NCBI RefSeq assembly: GCF_045679555.1
Contig: NC_092091.1
Coordinates: forward strand, 11,495,918-11,559,917
DNA: 64,000 bases
Source: Salvelinus alpinus
Lineage: Eukaryota; Chordata; Actinopteri; Salmoniformes; Salmonidae
Reading direction: 5' to 3'
Under the pieces are notes generated by a model. That model saw nothing but the letters and a program-made list of their open reading frames with translations. It made no database searches and was not told where the DNA came from. Positions 37,001-49,600 of the stretch are shown here, in pieces; the first letter of the stretch is position 1; every line of letters begins with the position of its first letter. The position numbers were made by a program, and so were the translations under genes.

Positions 37001-37873
37001 GATAGATCCAAACAATTTGATACATTAACAAGTTTGTAATATTAGGACATCACTGTCCTACATGAATGCAAAAGCTTCCAGTTTAGTGTTGGTCAAAATA
37101 CTGAGTAGACTAGAGATGAGACTTCTGCCCAACAAGCATGCAATACTTGAATCCCTTGGCATTATACTAGCAAGTTGTCAGTAGTAGTAACTACCTAACT
37201 TAGCTAGCTAACAACACTTAAGAGAGAGCGCCTTTGATTTTTACATTGTAAATCTAACCAGTTGCAAATAATGCCATGGCTCAACAAAAAAAAAAATCAG
37301 GAGCTGTGCAAGGCAATCAGCGTTAGCTAGCTATCCGCTATTTAGCTAGTGTGATAGGGGTCAGGTCAAATCAATTGGCTAGCATGAAGCTAGCTAGCTG
37401 TCTGTGTTCTCTGTTTTGACTTCGCTAAGCCTACTAAAATGTATTAAAAACATCGTCAAGTAACTAACTAGTTACCTTACTTGCTATACATGTAAATTAA
37501 TAGCGCATAGTTAACGTTAGTTCCATGAGTTACCTGGAAAACTACGATACAAACGCCGGGTAAATCAAGTGGAACAGGATTAGCTTGCAAATTAGGCCCA
37601 TTTTAGCTTGCTAGCAAGCTAACGTTAGTTTAACATGAGATGCTAACTAGCTAGTTACTATACTTAACCAATGCGTGTGGTTCGGCCTAACTTTCACCTC
37701 TGGCTTCCACTACTGTACCTTATTTGAAGAAAAAAAGTGGAGCTACTCTGGAAGATACTTCAATTACTTAGATAACTAGACATCCATCTCATGCATACCT
37801 GGCTCAGATCCTCCGGCTTGGCATCAGCAAGAATCCCATAGTTACGATACAGCTCCTCGATAGTGACCGCCAT
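19074..37873 (-). CDS. api5: Apoptosis inhibitor 5 (14 coding exons)
   Basis: Nuclear HEAT/ARM-repeat protein that blocks apoptosis, with reported partners in the family including FGF2 and Acinus. Coding exons 5' to 3': 37799-37873, 36833-36994, 36553-36646, 28269-28334, 27190-27341, 26585-26791, 25140-25244, 24938-25027, 23988-24172, 21243-21336, 21027-21083, 20852-20931, 20201-20346, 19074-19153. They sum to 1593 nt, 530 codons (human 524), with phase kept at every GT-AG junction. Recognisable blocks are ELYRNYGILADA (exon 1), KEKRLAAQFIPKFF (exon 2), GGLFSQILQGEDIVRERAIK (exon 5) and KNVHSTRFVTYFC (exon 7). The lysine acetylated in human (K251) corresponds to residue 253, the first of exon 7. 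Heptad leucines 380, 387 and 394 mark the leucine-zipper region of exon 10. A basic segment near 456-475 suits a nuclear signal, and residues 505-530 form an RGG-rich tail. The exon-5 donor (AAG|GTCTGT) is weak. Introns are swollen by four minisatellites. I am sure of the identity; exon 12/13 joining (GTAAGC donor) rests on frame and family likeness. Confidence 0.96.
19465..19711. mobile_element. Palindromic MITE in api5 intron 13
   Basis: The ends are mirror images: agcaataaggcacc and ggtttgtgttatatggccaa on the left, their complement on the right. The interior repeats the motif ccgtggtatattggccatat in both orientations four times. The element could extrude a long hairpin. It has no coding capacity. 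Confidence 0.85.
22609..23314. mobile_element. DNA transposon remnant with long terminal inverted repeats
   Basis: The left end has tgagctccaattgggacagtg-like sequence, followed by aaacatttgttgttttg and gatacaatgactgaggtt. The right end, reverse-complemented, repeats these (tgagctc, ttgggacagtgacacat, ttagttgttttggc, gatacaatgactgaggtt). Arms are about 90 bp. No transposase was recognised, so it is a non-autonomous element in api5 intron 10. Confidence 0.7.
24366..24909 (+). repeat. 39-bp minisatellite in api5 intron 8, 14 copies
   Basis: The unit is cagtctggtgaaagccctcc followed by taaccccattagaaggtac. Copies are almost identical (single changes gctaacc, cactcct, aaccaaatt). The period of 13 codons keeps frames open on both strands. 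The array starts about 30 bp into the intron from the exon-8 donor at 24938. Confidence 0.97.
25511..25580 (+). repeat. tRNA-derived SINE fragment
   Basis: tcagttggtaagagtg resembles a pol III A box and gcaggttcaagtcccac a B box with T-arm. The acceptor stem does not pair and the anticodon arm is irregular, so this is a SINE head or tRNA relic rather than a working tRNA gene. It lies in api5 intron 6. A 19-base poly-G run is nearby at 25319-25337. Confidence 0.55.
25640..26580 (-). repeat. About 50-bp minisatellite carrying copies of the api5 exon-6 donor
   Basis: Eighteen units run up to the exon-6/intron-6 boundary at 26585. On the minus strand each unit reads CTCTTCTCT-GTGAGTGATA then a CA tract, GGCCATAATAATATACTCCA. 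The first part equals the last nine bases of exon 6 plus its donor. In five units GTGAGT is changed to GAGAGT; about 13 keep a perfect donor. Unit length varies with the CA tract. All open frames here are repeat artefacts. Confidence 0.95.
27712..28188 (+). repeat. 43-bp minisatellite in api5 intron 4, 11 copies
   Basis: Units start every 43 bp from 27719 to 28149. The unit is gagcacgaggcacggcatcc, then tgccttttcactagtgtacacaa with the motif broken by single changes. In some units ggcagggcgccctgcc forms a perfect short palindrome. Confidence 0.97.
28421..34858 (+). repeat. 6.4-kb minisatellite of a 44-bp unit in api5 intron 3
   Basis: About 146 copies of a unit reading accatggtatacataatgtc then cactcccagg/cagagtacaaacacc. 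The main variable site is G/C in cccag[g/c]agag. Rarer variants are aatatcc, gcccact, tagaaac, a 2-bp deletion (caggagtac) and a 3-bp deletion (aacaccatgg). Variants recur at fixed spacing, so blocks of units were duplicated together. The unit length is two modulo three and has no minus-strand stop, so all three minus frames are open for more than 2,100 codons. These are not genes: they cross api5 exon 4 in wrong frames and are pure repeat. Confidence 0.98.
35105..35325 (+). mobile_element. LINE 3' end fragment (L2-like)
   Basis: The tail motif taagcatttcactataaggt, then ctacacctgttgtattcggc and acaaataaaatttaatttga, is the classic end of a salmonid LINE. There is no reverse transcriptase left. 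It lies in api5 intron 3. Confidence 0.7.
35375..35620 (-). repeat. Dispersed salmonid repeat, inverted copy
   Basis: Reverse complement matches 53395-53640: the ttgtctctaccttcttgccc / tttgtgctgttgtc motif and repeated 'gctaccatgttgtg'. The two copies lie about 18 kb apart in opposite orientation. Confidence 0.7.
35621..36551. other. Remainder of api5 intron 3
   Basis: No repeat or exon recognised apart from simple gtgtgt tracts at about 36280-36320. Confidence 0.4.
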
Positions 37874-38200
37874 CAGCGTGCGTCCAACTGCGTGTTGTCG
37901 AGATGATAATACAAACAATATTCCACCGATATGACTTTAAATAATTTCCTTTAAGTCCAGAATTTCTCCAAACATAAACAATATTACGTGCTGTGTACTG
38001 GAAAAGGGGATGGGGAGAGGAAATTTCTAGAACGCTGCGAATGAAACCCCGTTGTCCGTTCCAACAACGTACACTAGCCTTGCTACGAAAATTAGTATCA
38101 GGAAGTACATTAGTGCGCATGCGCTTGCTTCAGGGACTCGCATCAACGTTCTGAAACGCGCGGACTTCTTCCCTACAATACTTTAGTTTACACTGTCCGA
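37874..38200 (-). promoter_or_regulatory. Probable api5 promoter and 5' UTR
   Basis: The segment lies immediately upstream of the api5 start codon. It contains tgcgcatgcgct at 38114-38125, a nearly perfect palindromic NRF-1 site, and an ETS-like caggaagt at about 38099. There is no TATA box near it. A TATA-less NRF-1/ETS promoter fits a housekeeping gene. Transcription start is not visible. Confidence 0.5.
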
Positions 38201-38368
38201 GTGAAGTTATACATTTGATGACAGTGATGGCAAACGCATATCCTATACATAAAGTAGGGACAATGGACCTTTACTTTCACTGTATGATACATTTTTAATG
38301 GCACAGCTTTCGGACCAACTCGAGCGCATCCAAAAGCTTGTCTGACATCAACTTTATGCAAAAATGTT

Positions 38369-38924
38369 CAGTGGTGGAAAAAAGTACCCAATTGTTACAC
38401 TTTTAATTTTATTTATTATTAAGACGACTCAAGTAATAGTGAAAAGTCACCTAGTAAAATACTAATTGAGTAAAAGTCTAAAAGTACAGTATTTGGTTTT
38501 AAATATACTTATAAAAGAAAACTATAAATCATTGCAAATGTCTTATATGAAGCAAACTAGATTATTTATTTTTTATATAAAACAATGTATGGCTAGCCAG
38601 GGGCACTCCAACACTCAGACATCATTTACAAACGAAGCATTTGTGTTTCGTGAGTCCACCAAATCAGAAGCAGTAGAGATGACGCGCGTTCTCGTGATAA
38701 GTGCATGAATTTCACCATTTTCCTGTCCTGCTAAGCATTCGGGAATGTTACGAGTAAGTCTGAGTGTCAAGGAAAGTGCATGGGAGTAAAGAGTACATAT
38801 TTTCTTTAGGACTGTAGTAGAGTAAAACTAAAAGTTGTCAAATCTAAATAGTAAAGTACAGATACAAAAACTACTTAAGTAGTAGTACTTCAAAGTATTT
38901 TTACGTATTTACTTTACACCACTA
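38369..38924 (+). mobile_element. hAT-like non-autonomous element
   Basis: Starts cagtggtggaaaaaagtacc and ends actttacaccac(t). Its interior is full of agtaaaagt / ctcaagtaa motifs. An imperfect 8-bp flank duplication (aaaatgtt / aaaatggt) is visible. The same family occurs inverted at 51557-52074, where the duplication is exact. Confidence 0.75.
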
Positions 38925-39439
38925 AAAATGGTTTAATCCATGTTGTTTCAATACACAAACCAAAAATCAACCGGAAGGCAAGTGGATGCTATAGAGACTC
39001 AGTGTAACTGTAGAGGATAACATTTATTAAAATCAGCATAATAATCCAGACCACATTGACATATTTGACTCATGATAAGGGCACTCATGGCTGATGTCTG
39101 CCTTTCTTAGGTTTCCACTAGAGGTCTTCACGGATCCACCTGTAACCGAATACCCGAGAGGGTTCGGATCCAGAATTCTAAATAATGTCACAGGTCTGGG
39201 TCGGATCTGATATGATTGTCTTTTATGATTGTATGTGTAATTTTAACGACCAAATAAACCTGCAAACCTGCTTTCTTAAAACAGATAAAGCATCACCTCA
39301 CAGCACAACGCCTCTCCACTATTTGACCTATAGATAGTTTGTGTGTATGCATTGATATGTAGGCTACGTGTGCCTTTATATATTTTTTTATGTAGTTCTG
39401 TCCTTGATCTGTTTTTGTCTATTAATATTCTGTATTATG

Positions 39440-39522
39440 TCATGTTTCATGTTTTGTGTGGACCCCAGGAAGAGTAACTGCTGCTTTTGCAACAGCTAAT
39501 GGGGATCCTAATAAAATACCAA
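39440..39522 (+). mobile_element. LINE 3' tail fragment
   Basis: ccccaggaagagtaactgct then gcaacagctaatggggatcc and taataaaata matches the retroelement tail at 59640-60085. Confidence 0.7.
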
Positions 39523-39683
39523 ACCGACTTGTCCGGAAGTACCCGTACAGATCTGCATGTGACTGCTGCAGTACAGAGAGATAGAGAAATCATATCATTT
39601 ATGCTGCTCCTCTTTTCACAAGAGTGGCATGTCTAGCTTGTTGTTGGCCAATCATAAGTCATCAAAGCAGCAATAGGCTAGAC

Positions 39684-39878
39684 CAGGGTTTTCCAAACTC
39701 GGTCCCGGGGACCCTAAGCGGTGCATTCCCCCCCCCCCCCCCCCTAGCACTACACAGCTGATTCAAATAATCAACTCATCAATAAACTTTGATTATTTGA
39801 ATCAGCTGTGTAGTGCTAGGGCATAAAAACTAAACGTGCACCGCATAGGGTCCCCAGGACTGAGTTTGGAAAACACTG
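39684..39878. mobile_element. Palindromic MITE
   Basis: The left end cagggttttccaaactcggt is mirrored at the right by gagtttggaaaacactg. The interior tagcactacacagctgattc is also mirrored (gaatcagctgtgtagtgcta). A 17-base poly-C tract lies at 39728-39744. Second copy at 48651-48833. Confidence 0.8.
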
Positions 39879-40649
39879 GGCTACAGTCATAGAGCCTCCA
39901 CGTGTGGCAAAAGTTAGGAAATATCAATGGAATATTTAATTTAAAATGACAGAAGTTAAAGGAGAGGGATAGGCTACAAAGACCAAGAGCCAACAGGTAG
40001 GCTGCTACTTAATATTCTGAATGAAGTTGTTTGTAACTGTGTAGGACGAGAATAACATAGCTAGGTAGGCTGCTATTACTCTACTATAGCGCGAGTCGGC
40101 TTGGTCGGTTGCCGTTTCTCGTCTCTCCCTCCCTCTTCCCTGCTCCCCGTGTCACTAGCTCACACGTCCTGCTAGAGCTCTACCTCTCTCGCGCTTTATC
40201 AGCTCCGGTAGCTTAAATGGACTTTTCTGTCAATTCCCTCACTCAGATGTGGTCTGGATCCGACCAGGTCTACGCGGAATGGGTCTAGTCGTCCTCGTGT
40301 CCATTCGGAACGGGTTCTCTATATTTAACAAATAAATGTATGCATATTGGGTCCGGATGGGAAAGCCCCAGGTCCATTTGGGAACAGGTCCAACTTTTTG
40401 GACCCGTGAAGGCCTCTTGTTTTAACATCTTGAGCACTGGAGGCTCTCATCGTTCAATAGTAGTGGAAGAAAATCCCCATTATTGCCTTGTCCATTTTAC
40501 TTACAATAGTTTGGTTGTAGTAGACAATTCATTCCCAGCAACCTTCGCTGTGCTGAAAGTGACCCCTATAGATCACCTCCCATTTCCTAAAACCAACGAA
40601 ACAAACTCCTGTGTTCCATAATTCAATACAGCAAGACAACAGGACGACA

Positions 40650-43600
40650 TCACAGAAATCGGATTCCAGCTCCAAACTGGACCCCGTCGCATATCCTAAA
40701 CAAACAAAGACCAAAGTGTCATTTCTAAACATTAACCCAATACCCTTATCACAATATTGGGCCAAACATCTAGCTGTACTGGGCTAGCCTGGTTACACAA
40801 CCACCACATTTGCTGAAACCATTATGGAAATGTCACTGGAAAATAAATTTACCAAGCCAGTATGGTTTGGGTTGGCCCTTTACAGTGAATCAGACATAAC
40901 TGTTCTGCTCAACTTCAGTGCATTCGGAAAGTATTCAGACCCCTTTTTGTTACGTTACAGCCTTATTCTACAATGGATTAAATTATTTCCCCCCTCGTCC
41001 ATCTACACACAATACCCCATAATGAAAAGGCAAAATCAGGTTTTTAGAAATCTTTGCTAATTTATATATAAAAAAAGATCACATTTACATCAGATCTCAA
41101 AGACCTAAGATTAAGAATTGTTGACTTGCATAAAGCTTGATATTCATCAGTCCACGGTAAGACAAATTGTCTATAAATGGAGAAAGTTCAGCACTGTTGC
41201 TACTCTCCCTAGAAGTGGCCATCCTGCAAAGATGACTGCAAGAGCACAGTGCAGAATGCTCAATGGGGTTAAGAAGAATCCTAGAGGTTGAGGTTATTGC
41301 CGCCAAAGGAGGGTCAAGCAGTTATTAAATCCAAGGGTTCACATGCTTTTCCCACCCTGCACTGTGAATGTTTACATGGTGTGTTCAACAGAGACAAAAA
41401 CATAACTTAATTTTTGTTTTTTTGTTTAAGCAGACTGTCTATTGTTGTGACCTAGTTATGAAGATCAGATCAAATGTTATGATCAATTTATGCAGAAATA
41501 CAGGCATTTTCAAATGGCTCATACTTTTTCTTGCCACCAAGTATTCAGACCCTTTACTCAGTACTTTGTTGAAGCACCGTTGGCAGAGATTACAGCCTCG
41601 AGTCATCTTGGGTATGACGCTACAAGCTTGGCACACCTGTATTTGTGGAGTTTCTCCTATTCTTCTCTGTAGATCCTCTCAAGCTCTGTCAGGTTGGGTG
41701 GGGTGCGTCGTTGCACAGCTATTTTCAGGTCTCTCCAGAGATGTTCGATCAGGTTCAAGTCCAGGCTCTGGTTGGGCCACTCAAGGACATTGAGACTTGT
41801 CCCGAAGCCACACCTGCAATGTCTTAGCTGTGTGCTTAGTGTCTATGTCCTGTTGGAAGTGAACCTTCGCCCCAGTCTGAGGTCCTGAGCGCTCTGGAGC
41901 AGATTTTCAAGGATCTCTCTGTACTTTGCTCTGTTCATCTTTCCCTCGATCCTGACTTGTCTCCTAGTCCCTGCCACTGAAAAACATCCCCACAGCATGA
42001 TGCTGCCACCACCATGCTTCACCTTAGGGATGGTACCAGGTTTCCTCCAGACGTGACGCTTGGCATTCAGGCCAAAGAGTTCAATCTTGGTTTCATCAGA
42101 CCAGAGAATCTTGTTTCTCATGATCTGAGAGTCATTTAGGTGCCTTTTTGGCAAACTCCAAGCAGGCTGTCATGCGCCTTTTACTGAGGAGGGGCATCCG
42201 TCTGGCCACTCTACCATAAAGGTCTGATTGATGGAGTGCTGCAGAGATGGTTGTACTTCTGGAAGGTTCTCCCATCTCCACAGAGGAACTCTGTCAGAGT
42301 GACCATCGTGTTCTTGGTCACCTCCCTGACCAAGGCCACTGTGTTCTTGGGGAACTTCAATGCGGTAGAAATGTTTTGGTACCCTTCCCCAGATCTGTGC
42401 CTCGACACAATCCTGTCTCGGAGCTCTACGGACAATTCCTTCGATCTCATGGCTTGGTTTTTGCTCTGACATGCACTGTCAACTGTGGGACCATTTATAT
42501 ACACAGGTGTGTGCCTTTCCAAATCATCTCCAATCAATTTAAATTTACCACAGGTGGACTCCAATCAAGTTGTAGAAACATCAAGGATGATCAATGGAAA
42601 CAGTATGCACCTGAACTCAATTTCGAGTCTCGTAGTAAAGGGTCTGAATATTTATGTAAATAAGGCATTTTATACATTTGCGAACATTTCTAAAAACCTG
42701 TTTTCGCTTTGTCATTATTGTGTATAAACTGATGGAAAACCATTTATTACATTTTAGAATAAGGCTTTAACGTAACAACGTGGAAAAAAGTGAAGGGGTC
42801 TGAATACTTTCCGAATACACCGTATATGAACTATATAGTATTATTTCTAAGCTATGGACTATCATGTCATGGTTTGATAACAGGAAGGGCAGATAATAGG
42901 CTACCTGTCTCCACTCTGGACGCCCATGGGAATGCAGTAGTTGAGCTCCAGCCGGGCGATGTTTCCAAGTCGCAGCACGATTCCCGCTCCATAGGACCAG
43001 CGGATACACTCCGCCAGCTTACTCAGGTGTGCTCGAGGCCCGTCACCTGGAGCAACACACATACACACCACAGCCGAGGGGTCATTCCACCTCAAAAAGC
43101 AGAAGGAAGCGGATTTCCACACCCACCATGTCAGATTGTTCTGAAATCGTTTTTGTTGTTAAAAGCTAACAAGATTAGCATTCCCGGAAACATTTAGTTG
43201 AAATCTAATTGGCTCTACATATTACTAGGTCATTCCACTCCTCCTCCTCTATATATATAATTGTGATTGAGTCCTGCGGATTTCTCATACTGATGAATTT
43301 GAACATAGGCAGCTTGTTAAGATGGTATTACAGCTATCATCTCAGAACATCTGACACTTCCACTTCATAGATCGTGGGGTTCAATTACATCTTTAAAACA
43401 CACACCATAGTTGAGGTTACACAGGTTCCCAGCATTGAGGAAGAAGTGGGTCCTGAAGAGGTCTCCGAATCCCCCTTTGCCTGGACGGAAGGGCAGTGGA
43501 GTATACAGGTGGATGGCTCCAGCCCAATACACCTCACCTCCCAGGTAGTCACCTGGTCATTCAAACAATAAAACCACATGTGATGTGAGAAAGTTACCCA

Positions 43601-46600
43601 TCTTTTTATTTTTTTTATTTAAAAAAAATCTGACTTCATTCAAACGGACAGAGGATAACATCTCACCTTCACTCTGTGGGCCGATGCTGTACATACTGAA
43701 TCCTCTGACGCTAGTAGGACCACCGAGATAGAACCTAAGACATATCGGTAGAAACCATAGAAACAGTCCATAAAAACAAACCATAACCATCATGCTTCTA
43801 GGGAAAGAGGATCATTTTGTACATGTATTAAAACTGAGTTTGGCCAATTCCAGTCCCCTTGTTTAGGGGATCTGTGGTCCGACCTGGGATAATTTTTTTA
43901 TATAGAAGGACTGAGAAGCTCAGTTCCGGTGACTTGAGGATATATATATATTTTCAAACACCATCTAAAACAATTTCCACCTCCAGAAATGAGCCCCAAA
44001 AACATATTGGTAAAAATGTTTAAATTATTTGTTCCATATATCCTGTCTATTGTCAGATGTTCTATTAGTAATAGGCATTATCACCTCTAGCCAACTGATG
44101 CTGCATAGCGGCTATAACATGTAGATAGGCTGAAGCATGGGGTTTGACCATCTGCATTTACCCTACTGGACACAAGGTTCTGAATGTTATTATTTTTATA
44201 ATAAATATCATACCAGTCAAAAGTTTGGACACCTACTCATTCTAGGGTCTTTATTTTTTACATAGTGAAGACATCAAAACTATTAAATAACACATATGGA
44301 ATCATGTAGTAACCAAAAAAGTGTTAAACAAAATCAAAATATATTTTATATTTGAGATTCTTCAAAGTAGCCACCCTTTGCCTTTGACAGCTTTGCACAC
44401 TTTTAGCATTCTCTCAACCAGCTTCATGATGTAGTCACCTGGAATACATTTCAAGGTGAATGAGTAGGTGTCCAAACTTTTGACAAGTACTGTATAAATA
44501 ATGACTTACTATTCACTTGAATTATTATTTATTTTCAATTGCAAAGTAAGTCCTTGTCCTTTTAAGACAATTTTCTCCTTTGAGATTTGTTGTCAGCATG
44601 CTTGAAACTCCAGTTGGAACTGAATCTGTTAAACGACACCACCTGAAGGAGTAAAGAAATAAATGGTAGCAAACTGTGACGCCGCTCTGGTTTAACAAAG
44701 GCCAAAACTGCTTTCAAAAAGGCTTTTCCCGCGATGGCATTAATAACTGTTGTGCATTGACAGAATACATGTTTCCCTCCCTATCGCAACCTGAATGCAC
44801 CTCGAGAGGAAAACCTTTTCATATAGAACACACAATAACAAGGTTGTAAACCAAAACAACAAGCCGACCAGGGAAACAGTGTTATGTTGTAAAACACAAC
44901 AACAAGCCGACCAGGGAAACAGTGTTATGTTGTAAAACACAACAACAAGCCGACCAGGGAAACAGTGTTATGTTGTGAAGCACAACAACAAGCCGACCAG
45001 GGAAACAGTGTTATGTTGTGAAGCACAACAACAAGCCGACCAGGGAAACAGTGTTATGTTGTGAAGCACAACAACAAGCCGACCAGGGAAACAGTGTTAT
45101 GTTGTGAAGCACAACAACAAGCCGACCAGGGAAACAGTGTTATGTTGTAAAACACAACAACAAGCCGACCAGGGAAACAGTGTGCAGTTCTAACACACTC
45201 ACGGGAAGCTTAGTAAAGCTTAAACCAAGTTTATTCACCCACTGGGTCATACAGCTGCATAAGACAAGGAACATATTTATATAAGCACCTGTATTTGCCC
45301 CTTCCTTACACATCTAAACAGCCAATACATCTCTGTTGCTAAGATTATATACTTCCTCACTTCATCTGACCTCTGCCCCAAATTCCTCACGCCTTCCCAC
45401 AGGATCTCTGAATGTCCAACAAAAACATATCCTGACAGAATGTAAATGTTATACATTCCCCTGTCTCCCTCAGTGACATGAATAAGTATATTTCATATGT
45501 AAAAAGTCAGAACCCATCAATAGGTCAACTATTCTACTAGGCGGTTGTCTGATTTGTGTTAATAACATTACATGGTGAAAAATAGTAGCACTGGAAAGTC
45601 CTGACCTCAGTGATAAAGTTGAGGCTTTGAATGACTTTACCAGCAGCTACAGTAGGCTAGACTCATTTATAGACCATTTCATTCCCTTCATCTGAACATC
45701 GGAGTGTCAGCAACAATCATGCATGTCAGTTCAGTGCACACAGCTTAACAGAGAACATTACATATTTGGGAATATATTTCATAGAATATACATGCTTCAG
45801 TGTTAGGCTGTCATCTCCAAACCAAAGACTTTTATTTCGGATCTACACGGATCTCAAAAACGACCTCCAGAATCCATATGACGGAAATCCATCGAACTTT
45901 AACCCCTGACTATACAGTATAAAGACATGGCAGGGCCACATTAAAATCGGCTAGCGTCCCCTGTGTTTCAATTATGGTTTTGTGAAACAGAGAAGTATTG
46001 TCTCACCTGTCAGCAATGCAAGTTGGCTTATCTCCAATGGGCAGGAGGCATCCACCCCAGAGAGATGCAGACAGGACCTGGAAGATAGAGGACGAGGTCT
46101 CAACAAATGTGCTCTTTTATCCACACATTTATCCCAACCTGGTCAAAACCATTCGTCAACCCTCCATCAACAAGCTGTTTACATAGCAGGAGAGGGAGAG
46201 CCTGAGTCTGTCTCAAACTTTGAATACCCGGCTATGAAAAGCCAACTGACATTTACTCCTGAGGTGCTGACCTGTTGCCCCCTTATACAACCACTGTGAT
46301 TATTATTTGACCCTGCTGGTCATTTATGAACGTTTTAACATCTTGAAAAACGATCTGACCTTAATGGCCATGTACTCTTATCTCCACCCAGCACAGCCAG
46401 ACGAGGACTGGTCACCCCTCAGAGCCTGGTTCCTCTCTAGGTTTCTTCCTAGTTTCCTGTCTTTCTAGGGAGTTTTTCCTAGCCACCTTGCTTCTACATC
46501 TGCATGGTTTGGGGTTTTAGGCTGGGTTTCTATATAAGCAATGTGACATCTGCTGATGTAAATAGTGTTTTATAAATAATTATATTGATTGATGGTTATA

Positions 46601-49600
46601 CTATAAAGATTGTCCAGAACCAGTTCAATACTCAGACTGAGATCCAACTTGTGATTTATGTGTGTAACTAAAGTTTATCGCACACATTTCTTCTTAATAA
46701 ATAGGACGATTTTAGTTTCTCACCGAGTCCCAGAAGAGACGTTTGTTAAATTGGAGCTCAAAGTCCTCTTTCAGAAAACTGGCATCTCCTCCAGTGTAGC
46801 CAGCCAACTCCTACAAAACCACAACGCATCAGCTGAATAAGTTGTTGGTTCATAAACGATCTGGGGAAAATGGTTTTATTACGGTATTACCATTGAATAC
46901 AACACTGGTCCAGGTAATGTTCACCTAACCTACACACCTGGTTGATTTTGAGCAAGGCTCCCCTCCTGGGAAGGATTGTGGAGTTTCTGGTGTCGATGAC
47001 CATGGCATGCTATGAGGGCCAAGGAGAAAAGAGCAACATGTTGAGGAAAAAGTCAAGTGTCTAAGTAGGGCCGAATCCTAACTCGAGATACACGTGCGTA
47101 AAAATGTTTTTGCACAAATTTCCCATTGACGTCATCAATGGAAGATTTACACAAAAGCCTAAATGAAGTGTACAGATCTCAGAACAGGAGTTTGGGCCTA
47201 AATGTATTACCACAATGTTTTAATCCCTGGGACTAAAAAAAGGGTAGTCGTGTGAGGGATTGTGAAGCGAAACTCAAGTCCCGGTACCGAGAGTGATGAC
47301 TTGAGGGAGTGGCCGCTCTCCTCCCGGACTGCGAATGAGGCGGTACGCGCCAGACATCCCAGCTCTCGCCACACACCCTCCCACTTCAGGGTGTGGTTCG
47401 TCTTCCAAAGAGGGAACTGTTTGTAAAACAGAGAGGGAGAAAGAAGAGAGAGGATCAACCAAAAGCATTACAGTAGGATGAAATTTTATTTGATAAAAAA
47501 TAGCTGAGAAGTTCCAATTCTACTCATCGCAGATAGCATAACAACCGTAAATGACAACTCTATAGTAACGATAGATGGAGTAATGGAAAAATGATCTTTA
47601 CACTGAATTCTGTGGAGACGCCACGATCAGTCTCTCTCAGCGAGCTCCATGGAAACTGGCCTGTGACTTTGTAAAAGTTAACGGCAAAACTGCAACAGCA
47701 AGAGCAAGTCAATTAGAAGAAGAACAAAAAGAGCCCAGGGATCTATAGAATGAACAACTTAAAAGGTGCTACACATAGCTTCCACAGAGGAAAACATTCA
47801 GAGAAATGCTAAGTAAATTGCAACAGCACTAGGCTCCATTCAAAACAAATCTCCCCCGTATCCACGGCAACAATGGCGGAGACTCGTGCTTGAGCCTCTT
47901 ACTTTCGGTTTTGGTTCACCAGCTTTACTGATAATATATATTTCACAGCGATTTATGTGGTACAATGATTCCCGACACTATTCCGTGGTTGTTTTCTCAA
48001 ATAAACTGAACAACCAGGAAATGGCACAGTGATTTCTACATTGGCCGCTTGACACGATTTCCACTAGATAACACAGCCACAAAGTAAAAACAGCTTTCCT
48101 TCAGATGCTGCAGCGGCGGGAGAAATCAATAGTCAAATATCACAGCCAACTACAACACTGGCGGGTTAAGTAATACTGTGAAACACTATCATTCCACTAT
48201 TACTGCAGATATATTATGGACATTTTAAGAAATTACAAATCAAAAAAAGTATCAAATATAGATCCGGTGTTGCACCTTTTAAACGTAAATCTGTGTATTT
48301 ACAGCAGTGCTTATAATATAAGTGGCAGGTTTTTTGTTCTCATACTTGCGCTCAAAGTGACCAGGTTGAGGCTTGAAGAAAGACAGCCCATAGGAAGTCT
48401 CTTTGGTACCGTAGGAGAACTGGAAAGTAAGCTTTTCCGCACGACCGAAAACATTGGGCAGCTTCAGACCAAGAACCTACAGTAAGAGGGAGGGAAAACT
48501 AGTCAAAAACCTGACCACAGCAGAGGACGGTACCTCCTATAGCATGTGTAATCACCACCATAGCTCTTTATAAATTAATCTGTCCTTGATTTCTAATTTT
48601 CTTCTCTCCTCGCTTCCTTCTCAAAACACATTGGAGAATTAGGTCCAAGGCAGTGTTTCCCAAACTCCGTCCTCGTGACCCCAATGGGTGCAGGTTGTTT
48701 TTGTTCTTCCCACAAGCACTACACAGCTGATTTAAAATTATTAAAGCTTGATGATTAGCTGAATCGGCTGTGTAGTGCTAGGTTAAAAACGTGCACCCCT
48801 TGGGGACCCGAGGACCGAGTTTGGGAAACACTGGTCCAAATGCAGGGACATTGGGTCCTTCTCCTCCAATACAATTTAGAAGGAGATAAGGAGATAGGAA
48901 TCACGACAAGATGACTTGAGATAGAGCCCCAGGAGTTCTCACCATGCTGCCTTCGTTATTTCCAACCATGGTGTTATAGCTACCAGTCATACGTCTCAGC
49001 TCAGTCACTGCAAACGTCACATCTAGTCCGTTAGGCAGAGCATCCACCCCTGAAAGGAAGTGTTGTTTTTTTAATAAAATGTTTGTATTTTTTGGAGTGT
49101 TTTAACCACTTTCCCCATTCATTTGATTATTTTCCCAATGTAATATGCAAAACTTTGATACTGATAGTGTTCAGATTAATAACGGATGATCTTTCTAACC
49201 ACAGTACCTTGTGAGGTATCAATAACAACCTCCACCTGTCTGAAGATACCAAGACGGAGGAGCTTCTGTCTGGCTTCGTGGGCTCTCTTCATTACCTAAA
49301 AAACAAAAACAACAACTGTAAACAAAGTAAGTTATACTTTTGCTACAATCTCAACACCGTCTCCACACACAGCGTTTCCCCACTAGCTCCGGCTGTCGGC
49401 TATACAGCCGATTACAGACTCATTTTCAGACAGGTACTTTTTCCTCACTGAAATAAACTAGGCTACTTTTCAATTGGCTAGTCAGAAAAAAAAGGTCTTA
49501 AGAACCCTCTCCTGCTAGAATGAACGACATGCATCTTCTAGCGATCTATTGATAGGACATGCGCCTGTCAATCACAAAGCGAGCAAAGACAGGGAAACAC

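Noticed and set aside
41843-42472. Functional Tc1 transposase genes
   Set aside because: The reading frame is split, a DNA-binding segment is deleted and another element is inserted; same for 55442-55848.
45982-46299. 105-codon plus-strand frame
   Set aside because: It overlaps samm50 exon 11 on the opposite strand and then enters a dispersed repeat; no family likeness.
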